A stretch of DNA of 43,127 bases from Candidatus Hydrogenedentota bacterium (lineage in GTDB: Bacteria; Hydrogenedentota; Hydrogenedentia; Hydrogenedentales; SLHB01): assembly GCA_020848835.1 (NCBI GenBank), contig JADLHJ010000115.1:1-43127 (forward strand), in the 5' to 3' direction. The notes under the pieces are model-generated. The model saw only the letters and a program-made list of their open reading frames with translations, had not been told where the DNA came from and made no database searches. Below are positions 28,644 through 37,358 of this stretch, one piece after another. Position 1 is the first letter of the stretch; each line of letters starts with the position of its first letter. Both the position numbers and the translations under genes were made by a program.

Positions 28644-29894
28644 GTGGCTATCGAAAAGAATGTAGCGGGCCAAAAACTTTTCATCCTCGCGGTTGATTCG
28701 GCGGGTATTGAAAAGACGGGCGATGCGGCGAACATCACGGCGCGGATATCGCTGGATGGCGGTACGCCGACACAGACGAACGATGTGAACCCGACCGAGA
28801 TCGATGCGACGTACCAGAAGGGTTTGTATTACTTCGATCTAACGCAGGCGGAAACGAATGCGCGTGTATTGACGCTTTCGGCGGATTCTTCGACGGCGGG
28901 CGTGGTGATACGCCCGGTGATTGTGTATACGGTTGCGCCGACGAGTTTGAGTGTGCCAATTGCGGGTGGTAGCAGCACACTAAACGCGCTGACGGTGCAT
29001 CATCTTCATTCGATGGTGACAGACGCTTTGCCGGAGGGTGCGCCGATGCGCGGATTTTTGGCGGCGTTGTGGACGGTGCTTGAGGCGATTCGGATGAAGG
29101 GTTGCTGGAGTTTTTGGCAGGCACGGTCGCAGATTGTTTTGCTGAACGCGTATAGCACGGGGACGGTTGCGGTCACGCAGGACTCAAGCGCGGTGGTTGG
29201 GACGGGGACTGCGTTTACGGCGGCAATGGTGGGGCGCAAATTCCGGGGCGCGGGGAATGAGGTGTACACAATCACGGCGCGCGCGGACGCAACGCATATT
29301 ACGATTTCGCCGGAGTACCAAGGGGCGAGCGCGAGCGGGCTAGCGTATACGATTTTTCAAGACACCTACGATCTTCCGAGCGATGTGGAGAGTGTTGCGG
29401 GCTGGTGGGACGCGACGAATCAGAAGTGGCTGCGTCCTGTGACGATGGGGGCGATTGGGGATTGTCAGAACGCGAGCAATTTCACGAGCGCGTGGCCGCA
29501 GAAGATTGCGCAGTACGGGACCAATGCGGGTGTGCCGCAGGTGGTGGTGTGGCCGGCGCCGCAGTCGCGGGCACTGATTCCGTTGATGTATACGCGGCGC
29601 CACGTGATGCCTATAGGTCCGGCGAACACGATCGATGTGCCGGCGAAGATGGACACGGTGTTGCTGCAGGGCATGATTTATTTCATGAAGTCGCGGTTGC
29701 CGAAGGCATTCAAGGATGAGCTTGGCAGCGGCGATTTGGAGCATGAGCGCAACCGTTTTTACAAGATGCTGGATCAGAAGTGGAGCGAGGATCAGGCGAT
29801 TTTGCGCGGGACGGAGTATGACATTGCGCCGCAGGCGGGGTTGCCGTTTGCGAGTGGGGATGAGTGGATTGCTGGGCCGGCGGTGCCGGCGTAG
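28644..29894 (+). CDS. Chimeric fibre-domain/adaptor virion protein
   Basis: 416 residues, GTG start. The first ~95 residues (AGQKLFILAVDSAGIEKTGDAANITARISLDGG...) look like the fibre-type beta domain of the preceding genes. Residues ~170-230 hold a small beta unit (TVAVTQDSSAVVGTGTAFT). Residues ~235-410 (YDLPSDVESVAGWWDATNQKWLRPVT... VPAKMDTVLLQGMIYFMKSRLP) resemble tail-tube or adaptor proteins of short-tailed phages. Codon bias returns to the late-gene type within this gene, suggesting a recombination junction. Confidence 0.6.
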   Translation: MAIEKNVAGQKLFILAVDSAGIEKTGDAANITARISLDGGTPTQTNDVNPTEIDATYQKGLYYFDLTQAETNARVLTLSADSSTAGVVIRPVIVYTVAPTSLSVPIAGGSSTLNALTVHHLHSMVTDALPEGAPMRGFLAALWTVLEAIRMKGCWSFWQARSQIVLLNAYSTGTVAVTQDSSAVVGTGTAFTAAMVGRKFRGAGNEVYTITARADATHITISPEYQGASASGLAYTIFQDTYDLPSDVESVAGWWDATNQKWLRPVTMGAIGDCQNASNFTSAWPQKIAQYGTNAGVPQVVVWPAPQSRALIPLMYTRRHVMPIGPANTIDVPAKMDTVLLQGMIYFMKSRLPKAFKDELGSGDLEHERNRFYKMLDQKWSEDQAILRGTEYDIAPQAGLPFASGDEWIAGPAVPA

Positions 29895-29898
29895 GGGG

Positions 29899-29938
29899 GG
29901 CGAGGTAGCGAGTAGTGAGTAGCGAGTAGCGAGTAGGG
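29899..29938. repeat. GTAGCGA heptamer array, copy 5
   Basis: GTAGCGA, GTAGTGA, GTAGCGA, GTAGCGA, GTAGGGA: the clearest heptamer periodicity of this family. Confidence 0.85.
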
Positions 29939-29944
29939 AAGATC

Positions 29945-29995
29945 AAAGCGGAGCTTTTCAAGAATGCGTTACCAAATGGAAATTTGGTAACGAGA
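29945..29995 (+). repeat. Twin-hairpin element, copy 6
   Basis: AAAGC-GGA-GCTTT, then CGTTACCAAAT-GGAA-ATTTGGTAACG (29967-29992). It is followed by GGCGATATATTCAAG, a word also found at 15298, in altered form at 35902, and near 37344. Confidence 0.9.
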
Positions 29996-30019
29996 AACTA
30001 ATAGAGGCGATATATTCAA

Positions 30020-33000
30020 GTGGGTCATAATGCGCCAGAGGATGTGCGGGGGTTCTTTGGGGAGAACCGTCTTGCGCCGGATGATTTGTTGCCGGTGGGG
30101 ATTTCGCCTGACGCGTTGAATGTGGATTATGGGCGGGGGACGATTCTTTCGCGGTCGGGTTTTTTGAAGTTGCACACGGTGCCGGCGATTACGGGGGGTG
30201 TGCGGATTGACAATGCCTCGAGCGCGCGCACGATTTGGGTGCCTCATCACGCGGATTACAATTTTTCGGGTGAGTTTACGATCGAGTGCATGATTCGGGT
30301 GATTCATCACACGGGCAATTATCGGCTGATTTTCAAAATCAATTCAGCGACGTTTAATAACGGTTGGTCTTTGAACGGTTCGAGCACGGCGTTTGCGTTT
30401 TCGATGTTTGACGGCGGGGGTGTGGGGTGTACGACGGCGTCGAAGGCGTATGACTTTGGGCGTTGGTATCACGTGGCGGTGCGGCGTGATTCGTCGAACA
30501 ATTTGACGTTGTACGTGGATGGGGTGAGCGCGGGGGCTGCGGTAACGTGTTCGGGGCATACGACGAATTCTTCGCCGATCATGTTTAACGCGTTGAACGC
30601 GGCGAGTCCGCCCGGGGCGGTGACGGCGGGCGTGGTGTTTGATGAATTTCGGATTTGGAAAGACTATCGGACGGATGCGGAGCTGGCGGAGTGCCGGTAT
30701 CGCGAGCTGCGCGAAGACGAGATCGAAGATGCGAACCTGATCGCGTATCACAAGATGAACGATGGCGCGTGGAACACGGTGAGCGATTCGAGCAAGAACA
30801 AGAACCACGGGGCTTTTTATATCGGCGGGCCGAGCTTCGTGCGCGGGCTTATGCCGCTGCAGGCGAGCGAAGGTTGGGCGGCGCGGTTTGACGGCATCGA
30901 CGATTACGGGAGTGCGCCGTATCACGCGGCTTATGCGCCGGTGTTGAGCAGCGCGGGGAACGTGTGGACGCTGGAATGCTGGGCGCGGTTGGATACGCCG
31001 AATTACAACGCGGCAGGCGACGTGTGCATTCTGCACTTCGGCAGTTGGAACACGGGCAACGGCGCTGTGGTTGGTCTTCACGTTCAAGCAAGTCCTGCGG
31101 ATGGCTCCCTCTTGATGAGCTATTCGACTACGACTACGAAGAGCAACACGACGGCGGACACCGGGTATGACTTCATTCCAGGCGTGCCGGTGCATATCGC
31201 GGTGACGCGCAACGGCGCGACAGTGAAGGTGTATATCAACGGCGAATTGATGTACACGGATTCGAGCGCGACGACGGAGAATGGTCCGACGTCGAGTACG
31301 AGTTACGGCATGTTCTTTGGTGGCCGCAATTCGAGCGGAAGCTGGACGGCGAATCGGTATGCGCCGGTGACGCTGGATGAGGTGCGGTTGTGGAAAATCG
31401 ATCGGAGTCAGAGCAACATCCAGAATTGGATGAGCCGCGCGTTGCCGGATGGCAAGCACAACGATTTGTTGGGCATGTGGCGCTTCGATCAGGCGGACAA
31501 AGAAAAAGACGAATGCTATCGCAGCACCATCACGTTCAAGGCGGACGGCGCGCAGCCGAATTGGAGCTTTGGCGGGGTGTATCCGACAGTGCCGCCGCGG
31601 ATGCTGATGCTTGCGCCGCAGTCGCGGGTGAACGCGGGGAACGAAGTGCTTTCGGGTGCGACGTCGTTTGACCGGGAGTTGGTGTTTGCCACGCAGGCGT
31701 ATTTGTATACGCTGGTGGGCAGCGAGGTGCAACCGCTTCGCAAGCTGGATTTGTCGGGGGAGCTGTGTCCGTTCGATTGGTGCCGGTTCCTGGACAAGCT
31801 GATCTTCTGCAACGGGCTTGACCCGAATTACAAATACGACGGGGCGAACGTGCCGCAGGCGTGCAGCATTGCGCAGCCGAGTGCGGCGCCGAGCGTTGCG
31901 CTGGGCGGCGCGGGGGCGATTACGGGGACGGTGCGGTATCGGGTGCAATTCCGCAACACGGCGGACGCGGAGATTCCGCGGAGTCTTGCGAGCGCGGTGA
32001 GCGGGAGCGTGACGCCGGCGGCGCAGATCGTGAATTTGTCGAGCGTGCCGGTGTCCAGCGATCCGCAGGTGAACCAACGGCGGATTTACCGGAGCGACAA
32101 CGGCGGGCTGTACCGCTACCTCGGGGACATTAACGACAACACGACGACGACGTATGCGGACAATACGGCGATCGGTCTCGCGACCGAGCTTATTGACGAT
32201 CGGTTGGGCGACGTGGAGCCGTGCAAGTTTTGCGCGGTGTTCAATAACAAGTTGTTTTTTGCGAATGGGAAGACGAACCCGAGCGCGTTGTATTGGGCGG
32301 AGACGAACACGAGCTATGGGTTTTACGCGTTGAACAAGATTCAGATCGACCCGGGCGACGGCGACGAGATTACGGGGCTTGTTGCGACGGAGGCGGCGCT
32401 GGTGATTTTCAAGCGCCGATCGATTCACGAGCTGACGGGCGAAGGCGCGGAGACGTTCCAGCGGCGGAAGGTGGTCGACGGGCAAGGAAGCGTTGCGGGG
32501 CAGACGTGCCAGGCGACGGCGGGCGGGGTGTATTTCCTCTCGTATAACGGCGTGTTTCTCTATGATCGGACGGACGAACCGAAGTACGTGAGCGAGACGC
32601 AGGAGCCGTTGCTGGCGATGATGGACCCGGAGAATTACCGGTTTGCGTGCGCGGTGTACAGCGCTACGCGGCGGCAGTATTTGCTGTGTGTGGACGTGGC
32701 CGAGAAAGGGACGGGGGACTATTTCGACGCGCTTCCGGGCCTGTTTACGCGCTATTGGCGGCTTAATTCGGATGGGGTGGACAGCGGCTCTACGGGATCG
32801 GACCTGAGCGCGAGCGGGACGGTGGGGTATATCGAAGACAATCAGATGGGCGGCGTGCTGAATTTGACGGGCGCGGGGTATTTGACGGGGAACCATCTGA
32901 GCACGGGTTGGAGCACGACGGGGCAGGCGGTTGGGTTCTGGATTCGGATCGCGTCGACGCCGGCGGCGGAGCAAGGCATCTTCGAATACGCGGCGGGCGC

Positions 33001-34066
33001 GCTTCGGATTTCGATTACGACGGACAGAAGGATTCGATCGACGCATCAGGATTTGGGGGATGCGTATACGCCGAGCTATTCGGTACCGCTGAATGAGTGG
33101 GTGCATATCGTGGTGGTGTGCAGTCCGGACATTTACCGGGTGTACTTGAACGGGAACGAATTTCGCGGGAAGGCGGGCACGACGATCAATGCGTTGAGCG
33201 GCGGAGCGAAGCCCACGGTTATCGGGGATTCGACGGCGCACGCTTCGTTTGTGGGTCGGATACATAACGTGTTTTACGTGCGCAACAAGATTTTGTCGGC
33301 TACGCAGGTGCGGAAGTTGTACGCGTATGAGGACGTGATTCGCTACAAGAACGTGGAGCGGATCATGTTGGCGTATCGCGAGGACAATAACTCGTGGGCG
33401 AAGTGGGACAGCGGTTTCGATTGTCTGCTGGAAGCGGAGCAAACGGGGAACCGGGTGGAGATCCTCGGGCTGCGTCGCGGGTTTGCGCATCGGTTGTTTG
33501 AGGGGAACCTGGACGGCGCGGGGACGTTGAGCGGCGGTTCGATCACGGCGGGGGGCACGCTTACCGCGGAGAATGACGCGACGATCGCGGACGCTACGCA
33601 GGTGTTTCCCACGGCGGGGTTCGGGCTTGCGGGCGTGGACGTGCTGTGCGTGAATGCGAGCGACGGGAAGCGGCAGAAGAAGCTTTGCGTGGGGAACACG
33701 GCGACGGACTTGTATTTGGATGAGAAGGTGGACCCGGAGATCACGGGGAGCTATTACGTTGCGCCTCGGGAGGTGTATTGGGAATCGGATTGGATGGACC
33801 TGGGGAGTCCGCGGTGGAAGAAGCTTTTTAAGTTTGTGCAGTTGACGATCAAGGAGAAGTCGCCGAGCACCACGGTCACGGTGAAGTATAAGACGGACGA
33901 GCATGAGACGTGGAAGACGACGTCATTTACGACGGCGGATGAGGACGTGCGCAAGCGTGTGCGCGGGCGTGGGAAGCGGGTGAAGCTGCGGTTTGAATTG
34001 CTGGCGAATGCGGCGATGGAGATTGAGAGTTTTGCGTTTGAGGTGGAGCAACGCAATGCGGTTTAA
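30020..34066 (+). CDS. Giant tail protein: propeller-like core with three LamG domains
   Basis: 1348 residues, GTG start. The N-terminus (DVRGFFGENRLAPDDLLPVGISPDALNVDYGRGTILSRSGF) is that of short-tail stabilisation or propeller proteins. Concanavalin-A/LamG-type domains occur at about 60-240 (FTIECMIRVIHHTG), 280-490 (NVWTLECWARLDTP) and 905-1095 (AVGFWIRIASTP, EWVHIVVVCSPDIYRVYLNG). Between them, residues ~530-880 contain propeller-like blades (LVFATQAYLYTLVGSEV, RRIYRSDNGGLYRYLGD, GGVYFLSYNGVFLYDRTD). Probably the tail hub with glycan-binding surfaces. Confidence 0.75.
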   Translation: MGHNAPEDVRGFFGENRLAPDDLLPVGISPDALNVDYGRGTILSRSGFLKLHTVPAITGGVRIDNASSARTIWVPHHADYNFSGEFTIECMIRVIHHTGNYRLIFKINSATFNNGWSLNGSSTAFAFSMFDGGGVGCTTASKAYDFGRWYHVAVRRDSSNNLTLYVDGVSAGAAVTCSGHTTNSSPIMFNALNAASPPGAVTAGVVFDEFRIWKDYRTDAELAECRYRELREDEIEDANLIAYHKMNDGAWNTVSDSSKNKNHGAFYIGGPSFVRGLMPLQASEGWAARFDGIDDYGSAPYHAAYAPVLSSAGNVWTLECWARLDTPNYNAAGDVCILHFGSWNTGNGAVVGLHVQASPADGSLLMSYSTTTTKSNTTADTGYDFIPGVPVHIAVTRNGATVKVYINGELMYTDSSATTENGPTSSTSYGMFFGGRNSSGSWTANRYAPVTLDEVRLWKIDRSQSNIQNWMSRALPDGKHNDLLGMWRFDQADKEKDECYRSTITFKADGAQPNWSFGGVYPTVPPRMLMLAPQSRVNAGNEVLSGATSFDRELVFATQAYLYTLVGSEVQPLRKLDLSGELCPFDWCRFLDKLIFCNGLDPNYKYDGANVPQACSIAQPSAAPSVALGGAGAITGTVRYRVQFRNTADAEIPRSLASAVSGSVTPAAQIVNLSSVPVSSDPQVNQRRIYRSDNGGLYRYLGDINDNTTTTYADNTAIGLATELIDDRLGDVEPCKFCAVFNNKLFFANGKTNPSALYWAETNTSYGFYALNKIQIDPGDGDEITGLVATEAALVIFKRRSIHELTGEGAETFQRRKVVDGQGSVAGQTCQATAGGVYFLSYNGVFLYDRTDEPKYVSETQEPLLAMMDPENYRFACAVYSATRRQYLLCVDVAEKGTGDYFDALPGLFTRYWRLNSDGVDSGSTGSDLSASGTVGYIEDNQMGGVLNLTGAGYLTGNHLSTGWSTTGQAVGFWIRIASTPAAEQGIFEYAAGALRISITTDRRIRSTHQDLGDAYTPSYSVPLNEWVHIVVVCSPDIYRVYLNGNEFRGKAGTTINALSGGAKPTVIGDSTAHASFVGRIHNVFYVRNKILSATQVRKLYAYEDVIRYKNVERIMLAYREDNNSWAKWDSGFDCLLEAEQTGNRVEILGLRRGFAHRLFEGNLDGAGTLSGGSITAGGTLTAENDATIADATQVFPTAGFGLAGVDVLCVNASDGKRQKKLCVGNTATDLYLDEKVDPEITGSYYVAPREVYWESDWMDLGSPRWKKLFKFVQLTIKEKSPSTTVTVKYKTDEHETWKTTSFTTADEDVRKRVRGRGKRVKLRFELLANAAMEIESFAFEVEQRNAV

Positions 34067-34127
34067 CCACGGAGACACGGAGAACGGAACGCGGATGGGG
34101 CGGATTGGACGGATGGACGCGGATTTT
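34064..34127. repeat. ACGGAGAC-type and GGATTGGAC-type arrays
   Basis: The stop codon of the large tail gene runs straight into CCACGGAGACACGGAG, followed by GGGGCGGATTGGACGGATGG. The same pair of families, in the same order, lies at 35825-35897. Confidence 0.8.
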
Positions 34128-34151
34128 AATATAGGCGATGGAATCAAGCGC

Positions 34152-34203
34152 GAAGCACAGCTTCAAAAACAAGTGCGTTACCAAGTACAACTTGGTAACG
34201 AGG
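34152..34203 (+). repeat. Twin-hairpin element, copy 7
   Basis: GAAGC-ACA-GCTTC, then CGTTACCAAGT-ACA-ACTTGGTAACG (34176-34200). It ends 8 bases before the collar gene start and contributes to its leader. Confidence 0.9.
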
Positions 34204-34211
34204 GAAGATAA

Positions 34212-34952
34212 TTGCGAGCGGCTTTTAACATAAGAGACCCAAATCAGTCGGTGCGGGAGCTTTGTTTTTTTCAGCCGGCTTTTGTGCCTTTGACGACGCC
34301 GGCGGTTGTGGGTGAGGAGTTGAAGGTTGCGCATGGGCTTGGTCGTGTGCCGATCGGGTGGGCCGTTGTGAAGGGCGATCGGACTGTCGCGGGTGACAGC
34401 ATTCCGGTGGGGACGGTGATCGATTTTGCGGGTGCGGCCGCGCCGAGCGGGTATCTGGCGTGTGACGGTAGCGCGGTGTCGCGGACCACGTATAGCGATT
34501 TGTTTGAGGCGATCGGCACGACGTATGGGGCCGGGGATGGAAGTACTACTTTCAATCTTCCTGACTTTCGCCGAAGGGTTGCGATGGGTAGCGGCGGGAC
34601 GGCAGTTAGCGGGCCTGCGAATACGGTGGGGGCGACGGGTGGCGCGGAGACGCACACGCTTTCGATCGCGGAGATGCCGGCGCATACGCATGATGTCTAT
34701 TTCAACGATAACGACGCGGACAATGGCGCGGGGGAAGACGTTATCACCGGTACGAGCGCGGACAAGTATCAGACGTCTTCCACCGGCGGCGGCGGGGCGC
34801 ATAACAATGTGCAGCCGAGTCTGGTGGTGACGAAGGCGGTGAAGTACTCGCCTACGCAGGGGAGTCTTTCGAGTACGACGGAGTGGACGAATGAGTTTAT
34901 TTATTTCCGGTTTGCGGTGGCGAGCGCGGCGTTGACGGTGGGGATATTTTAG
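34212..34952 (+). CDS. Tail collar-domain protein
   Basis: 246 residues, TTG start with GGAAG upstream. PVGTVIDFAGAAAPSGYLACDGSAVSRTTYSDLFEAIGTTYGAGDGSTTFNLPDFRRRVAMG (around 63-125) is a clear phage tail collar domain (PF07484). MPAHTHDVY...GGAHNNVQPSLVV, the common follow-on of fibre-tip proteins, comes next. The C-terminal WTNEFIYFRFAVASA is beta-like. Likely tail-fibre tip. Confidence 0.85.
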   Translation: MRAAFNIRDPNQSVRELCFFQPAFVPLTTPAVVGEELKVAHGLGRVPIGWAVVKGDRTVAGDSIPVGTVIDFAGAAAPSGYLACDGSAVSRTTYSDLFEAIGTTYGAGDGSTTFNLPDFRRRVAMGSGGTAVSGPANTVGATGGAETHTLSIAEMPAHTHDVYFNDNDADNGAGEDVITGTSADKYQTSSTGGGGAHNNVQPSLVVTKAVKYSPTQGSLSSTTEWTNEFIYFRFAVASAALTVGIF

Positions 34953-34953
34953 A

Positions 34954-34990
34954 GCGAGGAAGTTAGGCAGCGAGGAAGCGAGGAAGCAAG
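34954..34990. repeat. GCGAGGAA-type array
   Basis: GAGCGAGGAAGTTAGG and GCGAGGAAGCGAGGAAGC units, a variant of the GTAGCGA family, just before the next gene. AGGAAGC could act as its ribosome-binding site. Confidence 0.7.
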
Positions 34991-34992
34991 AC

Positions 34993-35826
34993 ATGAACGA
35001 AATTCAGGCGATTATGGCGTTGCTTACGGGCGGCGGGAATTTGATGGGGCAGGCGGGGAATCTGAGCGCGCAGGGTATGAGCATGGCGAGTTCGATTTGG
35101 GACGCGCTGCGGTATTTCCAGCGGAACAGCGACCCGACGATCAACGATATCCGGTCGTATGACGTCAATCGTTTTAATGAGACGCCGTATGGTCCGTTCG
35201 GGGACGTGGAGGGGAGTTTTGGATCGATGTTTGGCACGCGGGAGGATGGAAGCCCGGTGCAGTTTGGGGACATGGCGGCGGCGCAGACGAATTATATGTT
35301 GAATAACAATGTGGCGTTGCCGGCGCTGGACATTTTGAAGAAGGCGGGGGAAATGCAGCGTCCTTCGTTGGCGAGCTTTGACGATATTGCGAGTGGGGAT
35401 GTTTCGCGGATGACGCCTCCCGCGCCGGCGGCCGCGCAACCGAATGCGGCGTTGCGGCCGGCTTCGCCTGCTTCGCATGTGCCGACGCCGTTTTCGCCGG
35501 TAATGACTTCTACGAAGATGGAGGGTGTTGGCGCGCCGGCCGGGCCTGATCCTCGGATTAGCGCGCCTACGCCGGGTCCGGGGACGGGTGTGCGCCAGGT
35601 GGCGAGCGATGTGCGCAGTGGGGCCATGCCGGCGTTGTCGGGTTTGTTCACGGGCGGTGAAGGCGGTGGCGCTGGCGCTGGCGCGGCCGCTGGTGGCATT
35701 GCGCGGAATTGGTTGCAGCGTCAGGGCGGGGTGCCGGGGTTGATGCAGGCGGTGAAACAACCGGGCAGTTTGCCGAATGCGTTGATGGATCGACGGCGGG
35801 CGCAGTTGCAGCAACTTTTCGCTTAA
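34993..35826 (+). CDS. Putative internal virion protein
   Basis: 277 residues. The N-terminal helix has a Gly/Met-rich, mildly hydrophobic stretch (IQAIMALLTGGGNLMGQAGNLSAQGMSMASSIW). A Pro/Ala/Gly-rich middle and a short basic C-terminal helix (LMDRRRAQLQQLF) follow. It belongs to the block after the fibre genes that encodes proteins resembling ejection proteins of short-tailed phages. Assignment is by position and composition. Confidence 0.55.
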   Translation: MNEIQAIMALLTGGGNLMGQAGNLSAQGMSMASSIWDALRYFQRNSDPTINDIRSYDVNRFNETPYGPFGDVEGSFGSMFGTREDGSPVQFGDMAAAQTNYMLNNNVALPALDILKKAGEMQRPSLASFDDIASGDVSRMTPPAPAAAQPNAALRPASPASHVPTPFSPVMTSTKMEGVGAPAGPDPRISAPTPGPGTGVRQVASDVRSGAMPALSGLFTGGEGGGAGAGAAAGGIARNWLQRQGGVPGLMQAVKQPGSLPNALMDRRRAQLQQLFA

Positions 35827-35897
35827 CCACGGAGACACGGAGAACACGGAGAATAGAACGCGGATTTGGCGGATTGGACGGATGGGCGCGGATTTTA
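35825..35897. repeat. ACGGAGAC-type and GGATTGGAC-type arrays, second pair
   Basis: The first family starts in the stop codon region of the previous gene (CCACGGAGACACGGAG...), then GGCGGATTGGACGGATGG. It is followed by TTTAATATAGGCGAT, as at 34123. Confidence 0.8.
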
Positions 35898-35969
35898 ATA
35901 TAGGCGATACATTCAAGAGCTAAACAGAGCTTGCTAGTGAGTTTCTAAATCAATTTAGGAGGCGTTCAG

Positions 35970-37310
35970 ATGGGCGCGATGATGAATATGAAACTGCCGG
36001 TGCGGCCGAGGAAAGTGCAGCCGCAGACGCCGGTTCCTCCTGGGCAGTATGATCCGATGCGGGGAGTGCCGGCGGGTGCGCAGTCGATGACGGGCAAGAC
36101 GCCTGTGCCGCCTGCGGCGACTCCTCCCGCGCCTGTGCAAACGCCGGCGTTGACGATGCGGCCGGTGAATGCGCAGCCGAGCGCTACGCCGTTGCCGGCG
36201 CGTCCGGTGATTACGCAGCCTGCGCCTGTTGCGCCGATTCGTCCGATTCAGACGATCAAGTTGACGCCGAATGCGAAGGCTCCGGCGGCGTGGAATTTGA
36301 GCAAGCCGGGTGTCATGACGGCGACTGCGCAGACCGGGGCATTGCCGGCCGTTGGCAATGGGAAGAATGGGAAAAATGGGAAGGGTGGGAAGAAGGGTGC
36401 GGGAAATGCAATCACGGGTGGAGCGACCGTGCCTATTTCGGATCCGAATGCGAAGTTGCCCGTTGGGGCTGGTAGCGGGGGCGTGAGTGGTGGTGTGTCG
36501 AGCGGTGGCGCTGGCGGTGGTGTGAGCGGTGGGACGAATTCGCAGGGTGGGGGTGTGTCGGGTGGTGTGAGCGGTGGACCGGCCGCGCCTGCGCCGTATG
36601 ACGTGAACGCGGGCCGGATGAATTTGCTGGAAAACATTTTGAGCAATCCGGAGTCGATGACGCCGGAGGTGATCAATTCGATGATCGGGGAGGTGCGCGA
36701 TACGCGGGATGCGCGTGCGCAGGACATGGAGCGTCGGTTGAAGGAGCAATTCGCGGGGCGCGGGCTTGGCGAGTCGGGTGTGTTGGATCAGCTTTTGATG
36801 AATGAGAATTTGGCGGCGAGCCAGGACATTGCGAACGCGGAGCGCGGGATTCGCACGGATGCGGCGCGGACAAATTTCAATGATCGGATTAACGCGGTGA
36901 ACACGGCGCTGGGCCAGGTGTTGGGCGTGGGCGATCTGCGGTTGAAGTTTGAGCAGTTGAACAATCAGCAGTTTAACGCGGACCGCGGTTTCCAGATGCA
37001 GCTTGCGGATGCGTTGACGCAGACGGGTTTGATTGGCCAGCAGCAGCAGTCGAGTTTGTTGGGTCAGATGAACGCGCTGATCAGCTCGGGGATGGCGTGG
37101 CAGGATGCGCTTAAACAGGCGATCATGCAGGCGGCGAGCCAGCGTTACGCGGACCCGAACGTGGGCGCGGTGCAGCAGACGGGGTATGCGCCGAATCCGT
37201 ATCTGGACATGATTGCCGCGCAGCAGAATAGCGGCGGCGGGGGGAGCGATACGGATTGGTTTAATGCGGCGTTGCAGGGTGGTAGCGCGTTGGCGGGGTT
37301 GTTTGTGTAG
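35970..37310 (+). CDS. Putative internal virion protein, Pro/Gly-rich
   Basis: 446 residues, with AGGAGG before the ATG. Residues 1-125 are Pro/Ala-rich and probably disordered. Around 125-205 lie Gly-Lys-Asn and GGVSGG repeats. Residues 210-446 are helical (MNLLENILSNPESMTPEVINSMIGEVRDTRDARAQDMERRLKEQF, then Gln-rich LIGQQQQSSLLGQMNAL). This architecture suits a protein stored in the head and ejected with DNA. No family recognised. Confidence 0.6.
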   Translation: MGAMMNMKLPVRPRKVQPQTPVPPGQYDPMRGVPAGAQSMTGKTPVPPAATPPAPVQTPALTMRPVNAQPSATPLPARPVITQPAPVAPIRPIQTIKLTPNAKAPAAWNLSKPGVMTATAQTGALPAVGNGKNGKNGKGGKKGAGNAITGGATVPISDPNAKLPVGAGSGGVSGGVSSGGAGGGVSGGTNSQGGGVSGGVSGGPAAPAPYDVNAGRMNLLENILSNPESMTPEVINSMIGEVRDTRDARAQDMERRLKEQFAGRGLGESGVLDQLLMNENLAASQDIANAERGIRTDAARTNFNDRINAVNTALGQVLGVGDLRLKFEQLNNQQFNADRGFQMQLADALTQTGLIGQQQQSSLLGQMNALISSGMAWQDALKQAIMQAASQRYADPNVGAVQQTGYAPNPYLDMIAAQQNSGGGGSDTDWFNAALQGGSALAGLFV

Positions 37311-37336
37311 CGTCTAGCGTCTAGCGTTTAGCGTTT
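37308..37336. repeat. GCGTCTA heptamer array, copy 2
   Basis: TAGCGTCTAGCGTCTAGCG-type array beginning in the stop codon of the previous gene, matching 23257-23288. Confidence 0.85.
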
Positions 37337-37358
37337 GAAATTAAGCGAGGTATTCAAG

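Noticed and set aside
29143..29275. Diversity-generating retroelement template repeat in the tail genes
   Set aside because: No reverse transcriptase and no adenine-variable duplicated segment were seen near the fibre genes.
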